Source: CG1-02-35-72 sp045046885 (GTDB taxonomy: Bacteria > Bacteroidota > Bacteroidia > Flavobacteriales > Flavobacteriaceae). Taken from it: 64,000 nucleotides of DNA. Every line of letters begins with the position of its first letter. Position 1 is the stretch's first letter. The position numbers and the translations under genes were made by a program. Under the pieces are notes generated by a model. The model had not been told where the DNA came from. It saw only the letters and a program-made list of their open reading frames with translations, and did no database searches. This document shows, in pieces, positions 1-7,245 of the stretch. The stretch lies in the NCBI GenBank assembly GCA_045046885.1, contig JASFYX010000023.1:62001-126000 (forward strand), in the 5' to 3' direction.

Positions 1-31
1 AGCAAAGCTATTATAAAACTTTTGTAGAACA

Positions 32-466
32 TTAAAAAGATATTTGTTTTTTAATTTGTGTCCAAGTGTATAATTTTCCGCCATATTTTTTTTGTGCTAT
101 TTGAGCCTCCTCTTTTGTATTAAAAGCAGATAGGTTAGCTCCCATAGGGCTTTTTATGCCCTTACTAACAAGGTAAATTGCAGTTTTAGCATTAATCATT
201 TGTTTAGGATGCCCGTAATTTGTTACCATAATTTGGGCAATTTTTGTCTCGTCGATTTTTTTAAGACCTCCTATTAAGCATTCTGCGGCATCAAAATTAA
301 ATTGTTTCCCCTTTTTAGTAAGGTACAAAGCGGCATGATTTTGATCTACAATTGTCATTTCACAATGATAACAATGGTCTTGTCCATAGCCTATAGGTTT
401 GGTCTTTATACTACATGCTATCAGAAAAAAGAGTACATAAATAAATACAATAGCTTTTTTAGTCAT
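32..466 (-). CDS. nosL: NosL, copper-binding lipoprotein of the nitrous oxide reductase system
   Basis: This 144-residue protein has a lipoprotein signal peptide (hydrophobic residues 5-17, lipobox LIAC, Cys18). It then carries the NosL metal-site signature DHCYHCEM (Cys32, Cys35, Met37) and a Phe-Asp-Ala-Ala-Glu segment typical of the family. NosL proteins deliver copper to apo-NosZ in the periplasm, so this one is expected to be anchored in a membrane facing the periplasm. It lies last in the visible nos operon, on the same strand as nosZ and 53 bases after the intervening membrane-protein gene. Only 31 bases remain before the window edge, so the usual nosDFY genes, if present, are outside. 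Identification as NosL is firm on motif and context. Confidence 0.9.
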   Translation of the reverse strand: MTKKAIVFIYVLFFLIACSIKTKPIGYGQDHCYHCEMTIVDQNHAALYLTKKGKQFNFDAAECLIGGLKKIDETKIAQIMVTNYGHPKQMINAKTAIYLVSKGIKSPMGANLSAFNTKEEAQIAQKKYGGKLYTWTQIKKQISF

Positions 467-519
467 TGTTTTTAATGATTAGTAGTTCGTAAAATTAGTT
501 AAAAATACCGAGTTATTTA

Positions 520-1119
520 CTACTTTAAAGCTTTTGTCTTGGCTTCTTTAGCACCTTTAAAATAAGCCAATACTGTTAAAAACATTCCTAAAAATAAAGC
601 ATAGGCCCCCAAACGAGGATACGAATGTGCTGTAAAATTTAAAATATGCTTAGTACCAAATAAGGGAGGCTGATAAGCCATGGGTGTCCCATCTGAATTG
701 GTAAATTTAATAGCTGCTTTGGCACTTAAATTTGTTCCGTAGTTATACTCCCATAGATAAAAATCGTACATCCCTGCAACACCTAAAACGAGCATAACAA
801 CAAACCAAATTAAATACCACTTATAATTGGCTTTAAAGCCGATTAATATTCCTAGTAAAGCCATACCTCCAATAACTATTGGAAACACTTTAAACTCGGT
901 CATTTCTGTCGGAATTTTCTTCATACCAACATAATGATTCATTAAGTTTATATTTTTTATATCATTAGGGTTTGCGTCAGCTATTTTGGTAATATAGATA
1001 TTCATACCTATAGCCTGTGGATATTGTGGTGCTTCTAAAGTAATGTTCCACAAAGGAGCAATAAATAAAACAAGTAATAAAAAACTACCGATAATCATTA
1101 ATAACTTTGACTTTTTCAT
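520..1119 (-). CDS. Four-helix membrane protein of the nos operon, function unknown
   Basis: The 199-residue product has a hydrophobic N-terminal segment (about residues 6-25), an exposed loop of about 50 residues beginning APLWNITLEAPQYP, then three more hydrophobic segments (about 78-95, 100-118 and 167-187). I see no cofactor or catalytic motif. It sits between nosZ and nosL, separated from nosZ by a hairpin terminator and from nosL by 53 bases. That placement points to a membrane accessory role in NosZ maturation or electron supply. This is inference from neighbours only; a similar unnamed membrane protein is common in clade II nos clusters of Bacteroidota as far as I recall. Confidence 0.75.
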   Translation of the reverse strand: MKKSKLLMIIGSFLLLVLFIAPLWNITLEAPQYPQAIGMNIYITKIADANPNDIKNINLMNHYVGMKKIPTEMTEFKVFPIVIGGMALLGILIGFKANYKWYLIWFVVMLVLGVAGMYDFYLWEYNYGTNLSAKAAIKFTNSDGTPMAYQPPLFGTKHILNFTAHSYPRLGAYALFLGMFLTVLAYFKGAKEAKTKALK

Positions 1120-1136
1120 AAGAGTATTTTAAGGTA

Positions 1137-1161
1137 AAAAAGGGCAGTTAAACTGCCCTTT
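1137..1161 (-). terminator. Intrinsic terminator directly after nosZ
   Basis: A near-perfect inverted repeat with arms AAAAGGGCAGTT and AACTGCCCTTTT follows the nosZ stop codon by about 10 bases. Read on the minus strand it ends in six T residues. It lies inside the operon, before the membrane-protein gene and nosL, so it would reduce transcription of the accessory genes relative to nosZ and its upstream genes. Confidence 0.75.
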
Positions 1162-1169
1162 TATAAATT

Positions 1170-3146
1170 TTATTCTTCTTCACCAGGCACATCGTCATCT
1201 AATGTGTATTTTAAGGGTGTATTTGCACCTCTGGCAGATACACGTATGTAGCCTTGCATTTCTTGGTGTAATGCCGAACAGAAATCGGTACAATAAAATG
1301 GCCAAACACCTACTTCTTTAGGTTTCCATATCATTGTAGCTGTTCTACCGGGCATAATTAACATTTCTGATGTGTTAGCGCCAATCATAGCTATACCATG
1401 AGGTACATCATAATCTTGTTCAAGATTGGTTACATGGAAGAACACTTTATCACCAACTCTAACACCTTCTATATTATCTGGAGAGAAGTGAGAACGAATC
1501 ATAGACATATAAATATGTACTTCATTTCCTTTTCTAACAACTTTTGTTTCGGCTTCGCTCTTAACAGCATCAGGATGTTTATTGTCATCTAATTTATAGA
1601 TTTTTTGAGATTTATCTGCAATTATGCTAGCAGGAATACCTGCGGCATAATGCGGTTCTCCAATAGTTGGAAAATCTAACAACAACTCCATTTTATCGCC
1701 CGAAATATCAAATAATTGAGCTGATTGGCAAACCTCAGGGCCTGTTGGTAAATAACGGTCTTTGGTAATTTTATTCATTGCAACTAAATATTTATCAAAG
1801 GGTTTACGCGAATTTCCACCAGGAATCATTAAGTGACCTACTGAGTAATAAACAGCGTGCCTGTCTATTACTTTTAAATCTTTAATATTCCATTTTACAA
1901 CCTCAGATGAAATAAAGAAAGTTGTATAAGCATTACCTCTTGTATCAAATTCTGTATGGAGAGGGCCTAAACCTGGTTGTTGTAAAGTACCGAAATTCAC
2001 CGCTTCAAATTTTAAGATTGGAATACCGTATTTTTCACCGTCAAAAGCTTTATCGGCAATAGCTTTTTTCATTTTTGTAAATGAATGAACCGTCATAGCC
2101 GCAGCTAGTTTACCACTAGCTATAATATATTCGCCTGAAGGGTCAATATCTATACCGTGAGGAGATTTAGGTGCTGGCATAAAATAAATGGCACCTGGTA
2201 CATCTTCAGGATTAACTACCCATACTTCTTTTTCCATAACAGATGTTGCTGTATGTGTATCATCGTCCCAAGTATTGTGCGCATATCTGGCTTTTTCTTT
2301 ATGTCCTTTACCAGCTGCAACATAAGCTTCAATTTTTTTCCAATTTACAGCAGCAATAAAGTCTTTATCATTTTGAGAAGCATTTACTTCTAACAATGTA
2401 TGTGCTTCTTCTGTGTTATAAGTTGAGAAAAAGAACCAACCGTGAGATTTTCCACGTCCAGGATGTGATAAATCATAATCAAAACCAGGCATTCTTATTT
2501 GGAAAGCTATATTCATACGACCTGTTTCTTGATTAATTTTAAGAAAGGACAGTGATGCTTTAAAGTTTCCTTTGTATTCGCTAATAGGCATATCTCTTTG
2601 CGGAATAGGAATAGAAAAACGTGTACCTGCAACTACGTATTCAGAATTTTCTGTTACAAAAGATGAACTGTGATTTCCTGCTGAATTAGGAATCTCAATA
2701 ATTTCTTCGGTCTCAAAAGTTTTTAAACTGATTCGTGCAATACGCGGTGTATTGTTTTCATTGATAAATACCCAACGACCATCTAAAATACCTTCGGTTT
2801 GAGAAATATCTGGATGATGAGAATCTCCCCAAGGTACAAATCCATGAGATGTCATTAACATTGGTTTGGTTTCTTCGTTATAACCATATCCTTTTTCAGG
2901 GTCTTGAGAAAATACTGGAATTACTCTAAATAATCTTCCTGATGGTAATCCGTAAACAGCTAACTGCCCACTAAAACCTCCTGAAATAAAGGCGTAAAAT
3001 TCATCATATTGCCCTGGAGCAACATAAACGCGCTCTGCAGCATTTGTGACTAATGCGCCACCTTTTTTGTTTTGACCGCTATTGCACGCCGTAAAAAAAG
3101 ACAGTGCCACAATAGCTAAAAAAGTACTTTTAAGTATCGATTTCAT
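1170..3146 (-). CDS. nosZ: Nitrous oxide reductase, clade II type, lipoprotein form
   Basis: NosZ reduces N2O to N2 in the periplasm with a CuA electron-entry site and a CuZ catalytic site. The 658-residue protein begins with a Sec-type lipoprotein signal (SFFTAC, Cys21) and no twin-arginine motif. This matches the Sec-exported clade II (atypical) enzymes. A seven-bladed propeller follows, with copper-site histidine motifs DSHHPD, SPHGIDIDP, LGPLHTEFD and SVGH. The C-terminal cupredoxin domain contains VPHGIAM and the CuA motif CTDFCSALHQEM (Cys619, Cys623, His627, Met630). The gene follows the cytochrome c gene by 18 bases and is followed by a terminator. Length and motifs look complete, so an active enzyme is expected. 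Confidence 0.97.
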   Translation of the reverse strand: MKSILKSTFLAIVALSFFTACNSGQNKKGGALVTNAAERVYVAPGQYDEFYAFISGGFSGQLAVYGLPSGRLFRVIPVFSQDPEKGYGYNEETKPMLMTSHGFVPWGDSHHPDISQTEGILDGRWVFINENNTPRIARISLKTFETEEIIEIPNSAGNHSSSFVTENSEYVVAGTRFSIPIPQRDMPISEYKGNFKASLSFLKINQETGRMNIAFQIRMPGFDYDLSHPGRGKSHGWFFFSTYNTEEAHTLLEVNASQNDKDFIAAVNWKKIEAYVAAGKGHKEKARYAHNTWDDDTHTATSVMEKEVWVVNPEDVPGAIYFMPAPKSPHGIDIDPSGEYIIASGKLAAAMTVHSFTKMKKAIADKAFDGEKYGIPILKFEAVNFGTLQQPGLGPLHTEFDTRGNAYTTFFISSEVVKWNIKDLKVIDRHAVYYSVGHLMIPGGNSRKPFDKYLVAMNKITKDRYLPTGPEVCQSAQLFDISGDKMELLLDFPTIGEPHYAAGIPASIIADKSQKIYKLDDNKHPDAVKSEAETKVVRKGNEVHIYMSMIRSHFSPDNIEGVRVGDKVFFHVTNLEQDYDVPHGIAMIGANTSEMLIMPGRTATMIWKPKEVGVWPFYCTDFCSALHQEMQGYIRVSARGANTPLKYTLDDDVPGEEE

Positions 3147-3164
3147 AATTTTAAGTTTGGTTTA

Positions 3165-3623
3165 TTATTCTTTTGTTCTAAAATATTCATAAATAGCTCT
3201 AGCCTCATCTTGAGTTAGATTCTGATTTGCCATTGGGGCATTAAATTCTGCCAATAAAGCTTTTGCTGTTGCATTTTGAACAATCATAACTTCCGGATTT
3301 AATATCATATTCATAATCCACTCTGCAGATTGTCTTTTTGTGACTCCTTTTAAAGCTGGGCCAATATATCTTTTCTTGATTTTATGACAAGCCGAACATT
3401 TAGATTTAAAAAGTTCATGTCCTTTATCTGCAAGAGCTTGGTCTAATGCGCCTATAGTAACGCTTTTTACGGGTCCTACACCTTTATCTTGCATAGGATC
3501 TAAAGTTACCTCTTTTTTGACTTCCTTTTTAGGAGCTGTGGGTGTTTTGTCTTTTTTATCTCCGCCACAACTGGCTAAAAAAATTGATGTTAATACTACT
3601 AAACTGAGTGTTTTTAATTTCAT
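3165..3623 (-). CDS. Monohaem cytochrome c lipoprotein of the nos operon
   Basis: The 152-residue product has a lipoprotein signal (lipobox LASC, Cys19), a Lys/Glu/Pro-rich linker (about residues 22-55) and one cytochrome c domain with the haem motif CSACH (Cys76, Cys79, His80). Met131 in NAPMANQNL is a likely sixth haem ligand. It lies 18 bases upstream of nosZ in the same direction. The natural inference is that it passes electrons from the quinol pool or a cytochrome complex to the CuA site of NosZ. The anchor plus flexible linker fits a tethered electron shuttle. The partner assignment is inferred from position, whereas the haem motif is directly visible. Confidence 0.92.
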   Translation of the reverse strand: MKLKTLSLVVLTSIFLASCGGDKKDKTPTAPKKEVKKEVTLDPMQDKGVGPVKSVTIGALDQALADKGHELFKSKCSACHKIKKRYIGPALKGVTKRQSAEWIMNMILNPEVMIVQNATAKALLAEFNAPMANQNLTQDEARAIYEYFRTKE

Positions 3624-3642
3624 CTTTAATTATTAATTAGTT

Positions 3643-4224
3643 TTATTTATCATCTGTTGGCACAAGTACATCACCTATAACGTGTATCCAACCGTTACTT
3701 ACTTTAACCGATTTTAATATTTTTGTACCGCCAACATAAATACCGTCTGCTTTGTTTTCAACTTTTAAATATTTACCAGAAGCCATATATAATTTACGCC
3801 CTTTTTTAGCTTCTTTTTTTAATTGTTTAATTGGATAATTAGCAGGTGCCACATGGTTTATCAAAATAAAGGTCAATTTGGCTTTATTTTCTGGCTTTAA
3901 TAATGTCTCTACAGTACCTTTTGGTAATTTGTCAAAAGCGCTGTTTACTGGCGCAAAAACTGTTAAAGGGCCTGCATTAACTAAGGCATCTTCTACACCT
4001 GCAGCTTGAACAGCAACAACTAATGTTTTAAAATCGGGTAGCGACATGGCTACTTGCAATACATTTGCGTCAGAAACGCCGTCTTTTACAGAAGCTTGAC
4101 CATGGTGTTCTGTTTTGGGTTTTTGAGCAGCTTTTTTTGCAGGAGTATCTTGTTTTCCGCCACAAGACACAAGAACAAAACTAAATACTACAACAATTAG
4201 TAAAATTATTTTTTTTGTTTTCAT
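3643..4224 (-). CDS. Fasciclin-domain lipoprotein, first gene of the nos operon
   Basis: The 193-residue product carries a lipoprotein signal (LVSCGG, Cys21), a short Lys-rich linker and a single fasciclin (FAS1) domain from about residue 52 to the end. The domain shows the FAS1 landmarks GPLTVFAPVNSAFDKLP, a FILINHV segment in place of the usual YHV, and the closing NGWIHVIGDVLVP. FAS1 domains mediate adhesion or protein contacts. Here the protein would be an exported scaffold of unknown role. It is the promoter-proximal gene, 19 bases before the cytochrome c gene, with a TAnnTTTG box upstream. No enzymatic role in N2O reduction is known to me. Confidence 0.9.
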   Translation of the reverse strand: MKTKKIILLIVVVFSFVLVSCGGKQDTPAKKAAQKPKTEHHGQASVKDGVSDANVLQVAMSLPDFKTLVVAVQAAGVEDALVNAGPLTVFAPVNSAFDKLPKGTVETLLKPENKAKLTFILINHVAPANYPIKQLKKEAKKGRKLYMASGKYLKVENKADGIYVGGTKILKSVKVSNGWIHVIGDVLVPTDDK

Positions 4225-4249
4225 AATATTAAGGTTATTAATTAGTTCA

Positions 4250-4257
4250 CAAAGATA
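4250..4257 (-). promoter_or_regulatory. Predicted -7 box of the nos operon promoter
   Basis: The minus strand reads TATCTTTG, matching the Bacteroidota -7 consensus TAnnTTTG, 25 bases before the fasciclin start codon. A TTG further upstream is only 13 bases away, so the -33 element is poor. This would fit a promoter that depends on an activator or is tuned by the divergent Rrf2 protein. No convincing FNR-like dyad was found. Confidence 0.55.
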
Positions 4258-4330
4258 TTAAATAATGATGCAAAAATAATAAATATTTTAATATAAAGGA
4301 TAAAAAGGTCTTATAATGATTAAAAATTTT

Positions 4331-4338
4331 TACATTTG
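4331..4338 (+). promoter_or_regulatory. Predicted -7 box for the Rrf2 regulator gene
   Basis: TACATTTG matches TAnnTTTG and ends 20 bases before the ATG at 4359. A TTA triplet 17 bases upstream could serve as a weak -33 element. Together with the box at 4250-4257 it makes the 134-base spacer a divergent promoter region. Confidence 0.5.
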
Positions 4339-4358
4339 TAGCATAAATAATAAATTTT

Positions 4359-4799
4359 ATGCTTTCAAATTCTTGTAAATATGCTATTAGAGCTGTGATT
4401 TACATCGCTTTAAACACAGATGAGGTCAATAAAATGGGTTCTAAAGTTGTTGCAAAAAAACTCAAAATGCCGCAACCTTTTTTGGCAAAAATATTACAAG
4501 AGCTTACAAAGAGGCGCATTATATCTTCTTCTAAAGGACCAAATGGAGGCTTTTACTTAACTCCAGAAAATTTAGATAATTCTGTATTAAACATTGTAGA
4601 GTCTATCGATGGCTTAGATAAATTTAACCAATGCTTTTTAGGGCTTCATACATGCTCTGGAGACAAACCTTGCTCTGTTCATCATATAGTTGAGCCTTTT
4701 AAAAACGACATTGTACTAAAACTCTCTCACAATACAATAGCGCAATTTGCCGAAGAAATTCGCAGTGGTAAATCATTTATTTCTCTAGAAGAAATTTAA
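4359..4799 (+). CDS. Rrf2-family transcriptional regulator with Fe-S cysteines
   Basis: The 146-residue protein has the N-terminal winged helix of Rrf2 regulators (about residues 1-70, with PQPFLAKILQEL and the wing GPNGGFYL). Three cysteines follow, Cys92, Cys99 and Cys105, with His108 close behind. This resembles the cysteine sets that hold an iron-sulfur cluster in IscR and NsrR. Such proteins sense nitric oxide, oxygen or cluster supply. The gene is divergent from the nos operon across a 134-base spacer, so it is a good candidate for the nos regulator, sensing NO or redox state. Whether it is an NsrR-like NO sensor or an IscR-like sensor cannot be settled from sequence alone. Confidence 0.88.
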   Translation: MLSNSCKYAIRAVIYIALNTDEVNKMGSKVVAKKLKMPQPFLAKILQELTKRRIISSSKGPNGGFYLTPENLDNSVLNIVESIDGLDKFNQCFLGLHTCSGDKPCSVHHIVEPFKNDIVLKLSHNTIAQFAEEIRSGKSFISLEEI

Positions 4800-4822
4800 C
4801 ATATTTCTTAACAAACATTTTA

Positions 4823-4830
4823 TATATTTG
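4823..4830 (+). promoter_or_regulatory. Predicted -7 box for apaG
   Basis: TATATTTG matches TAnnTTTG and lies 29 bases before the apaG start. No TTG was found at the expected -33 distance, so support is from the -7 element and position only. Confidence 0.45.
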
Positions 4831-4859
4831 TAGTATTACTAACTACTTACTACAGCGCC

Positions 4860-5246
4860 ATGGTACAACAAATAACTAATGGTATTAAAATTTCGGTAAA
4901 AACACAATACGAGGGTATTCGTATCCAAGGATTTAGAAAGTATTATATTTTTAGCTACCACGTAACTATCGAGAATCAAAGTAAAGATGCCGTACAATTA
5001 ATAAGCCGTCATTGGCATATTTTTGATTCTCTAAAAAAAGCAGAAATTGTAGAAGGTGATGGCGTTATTGGCGAAAAACCAATATTATCTCCTAAAAAAT
5101 CATATACTTATAGTTCAAGTTGTCATTTAATATCACCTTTGGGTTCTATGCGTGGCTTTTTTAATATGATTAATTTTACGACTACTAAACGTTTTAAAGT
5201 CTTAATTCCACATTTTCAGCTAACTTTACCTCAAATATTAAATTAA
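4860..5246 (+). CDS. apaG: ApaG-family protein
   Basis: The 128-residue sequence matches ApaG throughout. It starts with TNGIKISVKTQYEG and contains the diagnostic core YYIFSYHVTIENQSKDAVQLISRHWHI, then EGDGVIGEKPILSPKKSYTYSS and GSMRGFF. ApaG is a small all-beta (FN3-like) protein associated in enterobacteria with Co2+ resistance and Ap4A metabolism genes. Its molecular role is not settled. It stands alone here, 60 bases after the Rrf2 gene and 28 bases before a DUF3667 gene that may be co-transcribed. The name is certain; the function is not. Confidence 0.93.
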   Translation: MVQQITNGIKISVKTQYEGIRIQGFRKYYIFSYHVTIENQSKDAVQLISRHWHIFDSLKKAEIVEGDGVIGEKPILSPKKSYTYSSSCHLISPLGSMRGFFNMINFTTTKRFKVLIPHFQLTLPQILN

Positions 5247-5274
5247 CTAGTTCCCTTTTTCAAACCAAACAACC

Positions 5275-6402
5275 ATGAAGCCTATCCGTTTTTTACCTAA
5301 AATAAAAAGAGGTCAGGTGTGTTTGAATTGTGATTTACCCTTAGCGGGCGAAGAAAATTTTTGTCCCAACTGCGGCCAACGCAATGATGTGCGAAGTCTT
5401 AATTTTGGCAGTTTTTTATATGCTGTTTTTTCTGAATTTATCTCTTACGACTCCAGACTTTGGCGCACAATTATAGCATTAGTTATACATCCCGGAAAGG
5501 TTTCAAGAGAATATATTGATGGCAAACGATTCCGCTATGCCAATCCTTTTAGATTTTACTTAACTATTTCTATTGTGTTTTTTGTCCTTTTAGGATTTAT
5601 AAATAAATACGAAAAACTCAATGGCAAGGGAACTTCAAGAAATATTATCCAGATTAACACAGATAACGGAACCGATACAAAAGAAAAATTAAAAAAAGAA
5701 TTTAACAAAAAATTCGATTCCATAAAAGAAGCACATCCAGAAAATACCGATTTAAAAGATTTAGAAACCAACGTAATCAAACCCATATTAAAAAAATCTG
5801 AATCAAAAAACAATGATTTTAATTTAGATTCTCTTTCTCTTGGAAAAGAAAATATTGGTCTTGCTAAAAAATTACAAAAATATAATGGTTTTTATAAAAG
5901 CCATAAAACATTGCCTGTAAACAAAGCTTTAGATAGTTTAGGTGAGGCGCACACTTTTTGGAATCGGTTTTATTATTCAAAAATTCAGGCTGTTTATAAA
6001 ATTATTGAAGATAAAGGTGATTCTTTAAGTAATAAAATAATGTCAAATTTATCTATTGCGCTGTTTATTTTATTACCCATTTTTACAGTTTTCTTAAAAT
6101 TACTCTATATAAGGCGCCGTTTAAATTATATGGAACACCTCATTTTTGTATTTAATACCCAGTCGGTATTTTTCTTATTGATGATTTTACTTTTATTGAC
6201 GTCTTTATTTACAGAAAGCAATACAGCCCCCGTCATATTTGTGCTGATGTTTCTTGTTTATCTGTATCTGGCTCTACGTAAATTTTACAAACAGGGCTGG
6301 TTTAAGACTTTTATCAAATTTAATTTACTTAATATGATATACTCAACTTTAGCAATAATCGGGATTGTTATTGTTTTTTTAATTGCTTTTCTAATTGGTT
6401 AA
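5275..6402 (+). CDS. DUF3667 membrane protein with N-terminal zinc ribbon
   Basis: The 375-residue protein opens with a four-cysteine zinc-ribbon-like motif (CLNCDLPLAGEENFCPNCGQ, residues about 17-36). The DUF3667 core follows (FSEFISYDSRLWRTI, HPGKVSREYIDGKRFRYANPFRFYL) and leads into a first membrane helix. A soluble, Lys-rich, coiled-coil-like region (about residues 120-255) separates this from a C-terminal set of about four membrane helices (about 258-370). The function of DUF3667 is unknown; it is frequent in Bacteroidota. Its TAA stop overlaps the stop of the convergent NRDE gene in a shared TTAA. Confidence 0.85.
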   Translation: MKPIRFLPKIKRGQVCLNCDLPLAGEENFCPNCGQRNDVRSLNFGSFLYAVFSEFISYDSRLWRTIIALVIHPGKVSREYIDGKRFRYANPFRFYLTISIVFFVLLGFINKYEKLNGKGTSRNIIQINTDNGTDTKEKLKKEFNKKFDSIKEAHPENTDLKDLETNVIKPILKKSESKNNDFNLDSLSLGKENIGLAKKLQKYNGFYKSHKTLPVNKALDSLGEAHTFWNRFYYSKIQAVYKIIEDKGDSLSNKIMSNLSIALFILLPIFTVFLKLLYIRRRLNYMEHLIFVFNTQSVFFLLMILLLLTSLFTESNTAPVIFVLMFLVYLYLALRKFYKQGWFKTFIKFNLLNMIYSTLAIIGIVIVFLIAFLIG

Positions 6403-7103
6403 AATTTTAATAAGGATTTTTCCTTAGTCAACACATCTTCATAATCTATTTCAAGTGTATCCTTGTTTTTCTTAACGGATGTAATACTTACCGTACCGCC
6501 CAAACCGCGGTTCATCATAACATCTATATTGCAATCGCCAACACCAGCTGTATGATGAAAGTCTAAAATATTTTTGCTTGTAGAACCATTTGACCTATAC
6601 CACTTTTTAAACCATTCTTGTCTGAGCTTTTTAACCGAAGCGTCATATAATGTTGAAGATGACCAAATATATGGCGCTTGTGGTAATTTTTTAAGATGTT
6701 TTTTAGTACCGTCCCAAACAAACTCATACAATTTTAAATCGTTTTGCCAATCGACAATTGCTAAAGTAAATTGTTCAATATCTTGCAAATCAATTTCATT
6801 TAAAGCTTTTTGCAAATCAGGCGTTTTTAAGAGCTCTTTTAAAATAAGACCGCGACTTTTTCTGTAACTTATCCGAGAAGTATGGTATTCAAATCCGCCG
6901 TTTAATAAGCAAATCAGTCTTTTTTTATCGCTCAAGCCAATCCAAGTACCGCCCGCTTTACCGTCTTTAGGATAGGTTAATTGTACATTATCTTCTTCAA
7001 CTGTTTGAGGCGGTGTTGCGCTTTCACGAGCAAAAGGGACATCTCTGTTTGAAGTTAAAATAAAATCGGTGTCGCCTAAAGGCAAATAAGTAACGGTACA
7101 CAT
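6399..7103 (-). CDS. NRDE (TANGO2-like) family protein
   Basis: The 234-residue protein begins MCTVTYLPL and carries SNRDVPFARES, the NRDE signature, followed by GGTWIGLSDKKRLICLLNGG. These features define the NRDE/TANGO2 family. The Cys at position 2 is conserved in the family and resembles an N-terminal nucleophile after Met removal, but no reaction has been established. It is a single gene convergent with the DUF3667 gene, sharing a TTAA stop overlap, and divergent from pruA. No signal peptide is seen, so a cytoplasmic location is likely. Confidence 0.88.
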   Translation of the reverse strand: MCTVTYLPLGDTDFILTSNRDVPFARESATPPQTVEEDNVQLTYPKDGKAGGTWIGLSDKKRLICLLNGGFEYHTSRISYRKSRGLILKELLKTPDLQKALNEIDLQDIEQFTLAIVDWQNDLKLYEFVWDGTKKHLKKLPQAPYIWSSSTLYDASVKKLRQEWFKKWYRSNGSTSKNILDFHHTAGVGDCNIDVMMNRGLGGTVSITSVKKNKDTLEIDYEDVLTKEKSLLKF

Positions 7104-7197
7104 ACAATTTAATTTCGGTTTAATTATAAGGCCTTAGCCCACATTTTTTAGGATTATTTTAGTATTAACTGCCAACAAAAATCCCTAAAAAAATACG

Positions 7198-7205
7198 TAA
7201 CTTTG
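7198..7205 (+). promoter_or_regulatory. Predicted -7 box for pruA
   Basis: TAACTTTG matches TAnnTTTG and lies 40 bases before the pruA ATG. No clear TTG is present at the -33 distance. Confidence 0.5.
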
Positions 7206-7245
7206 CACTCCAAAAATAGTCGAATCTAAATTAAAAACATAACAA

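Noticed and set aside
4225..4358. FNR/CRP-type operator in the nos spacer
   Set aside because: No TTGAT-N4-ATCAA-like dyad is present; only AT-rich sequence and two promoter boxes were found.
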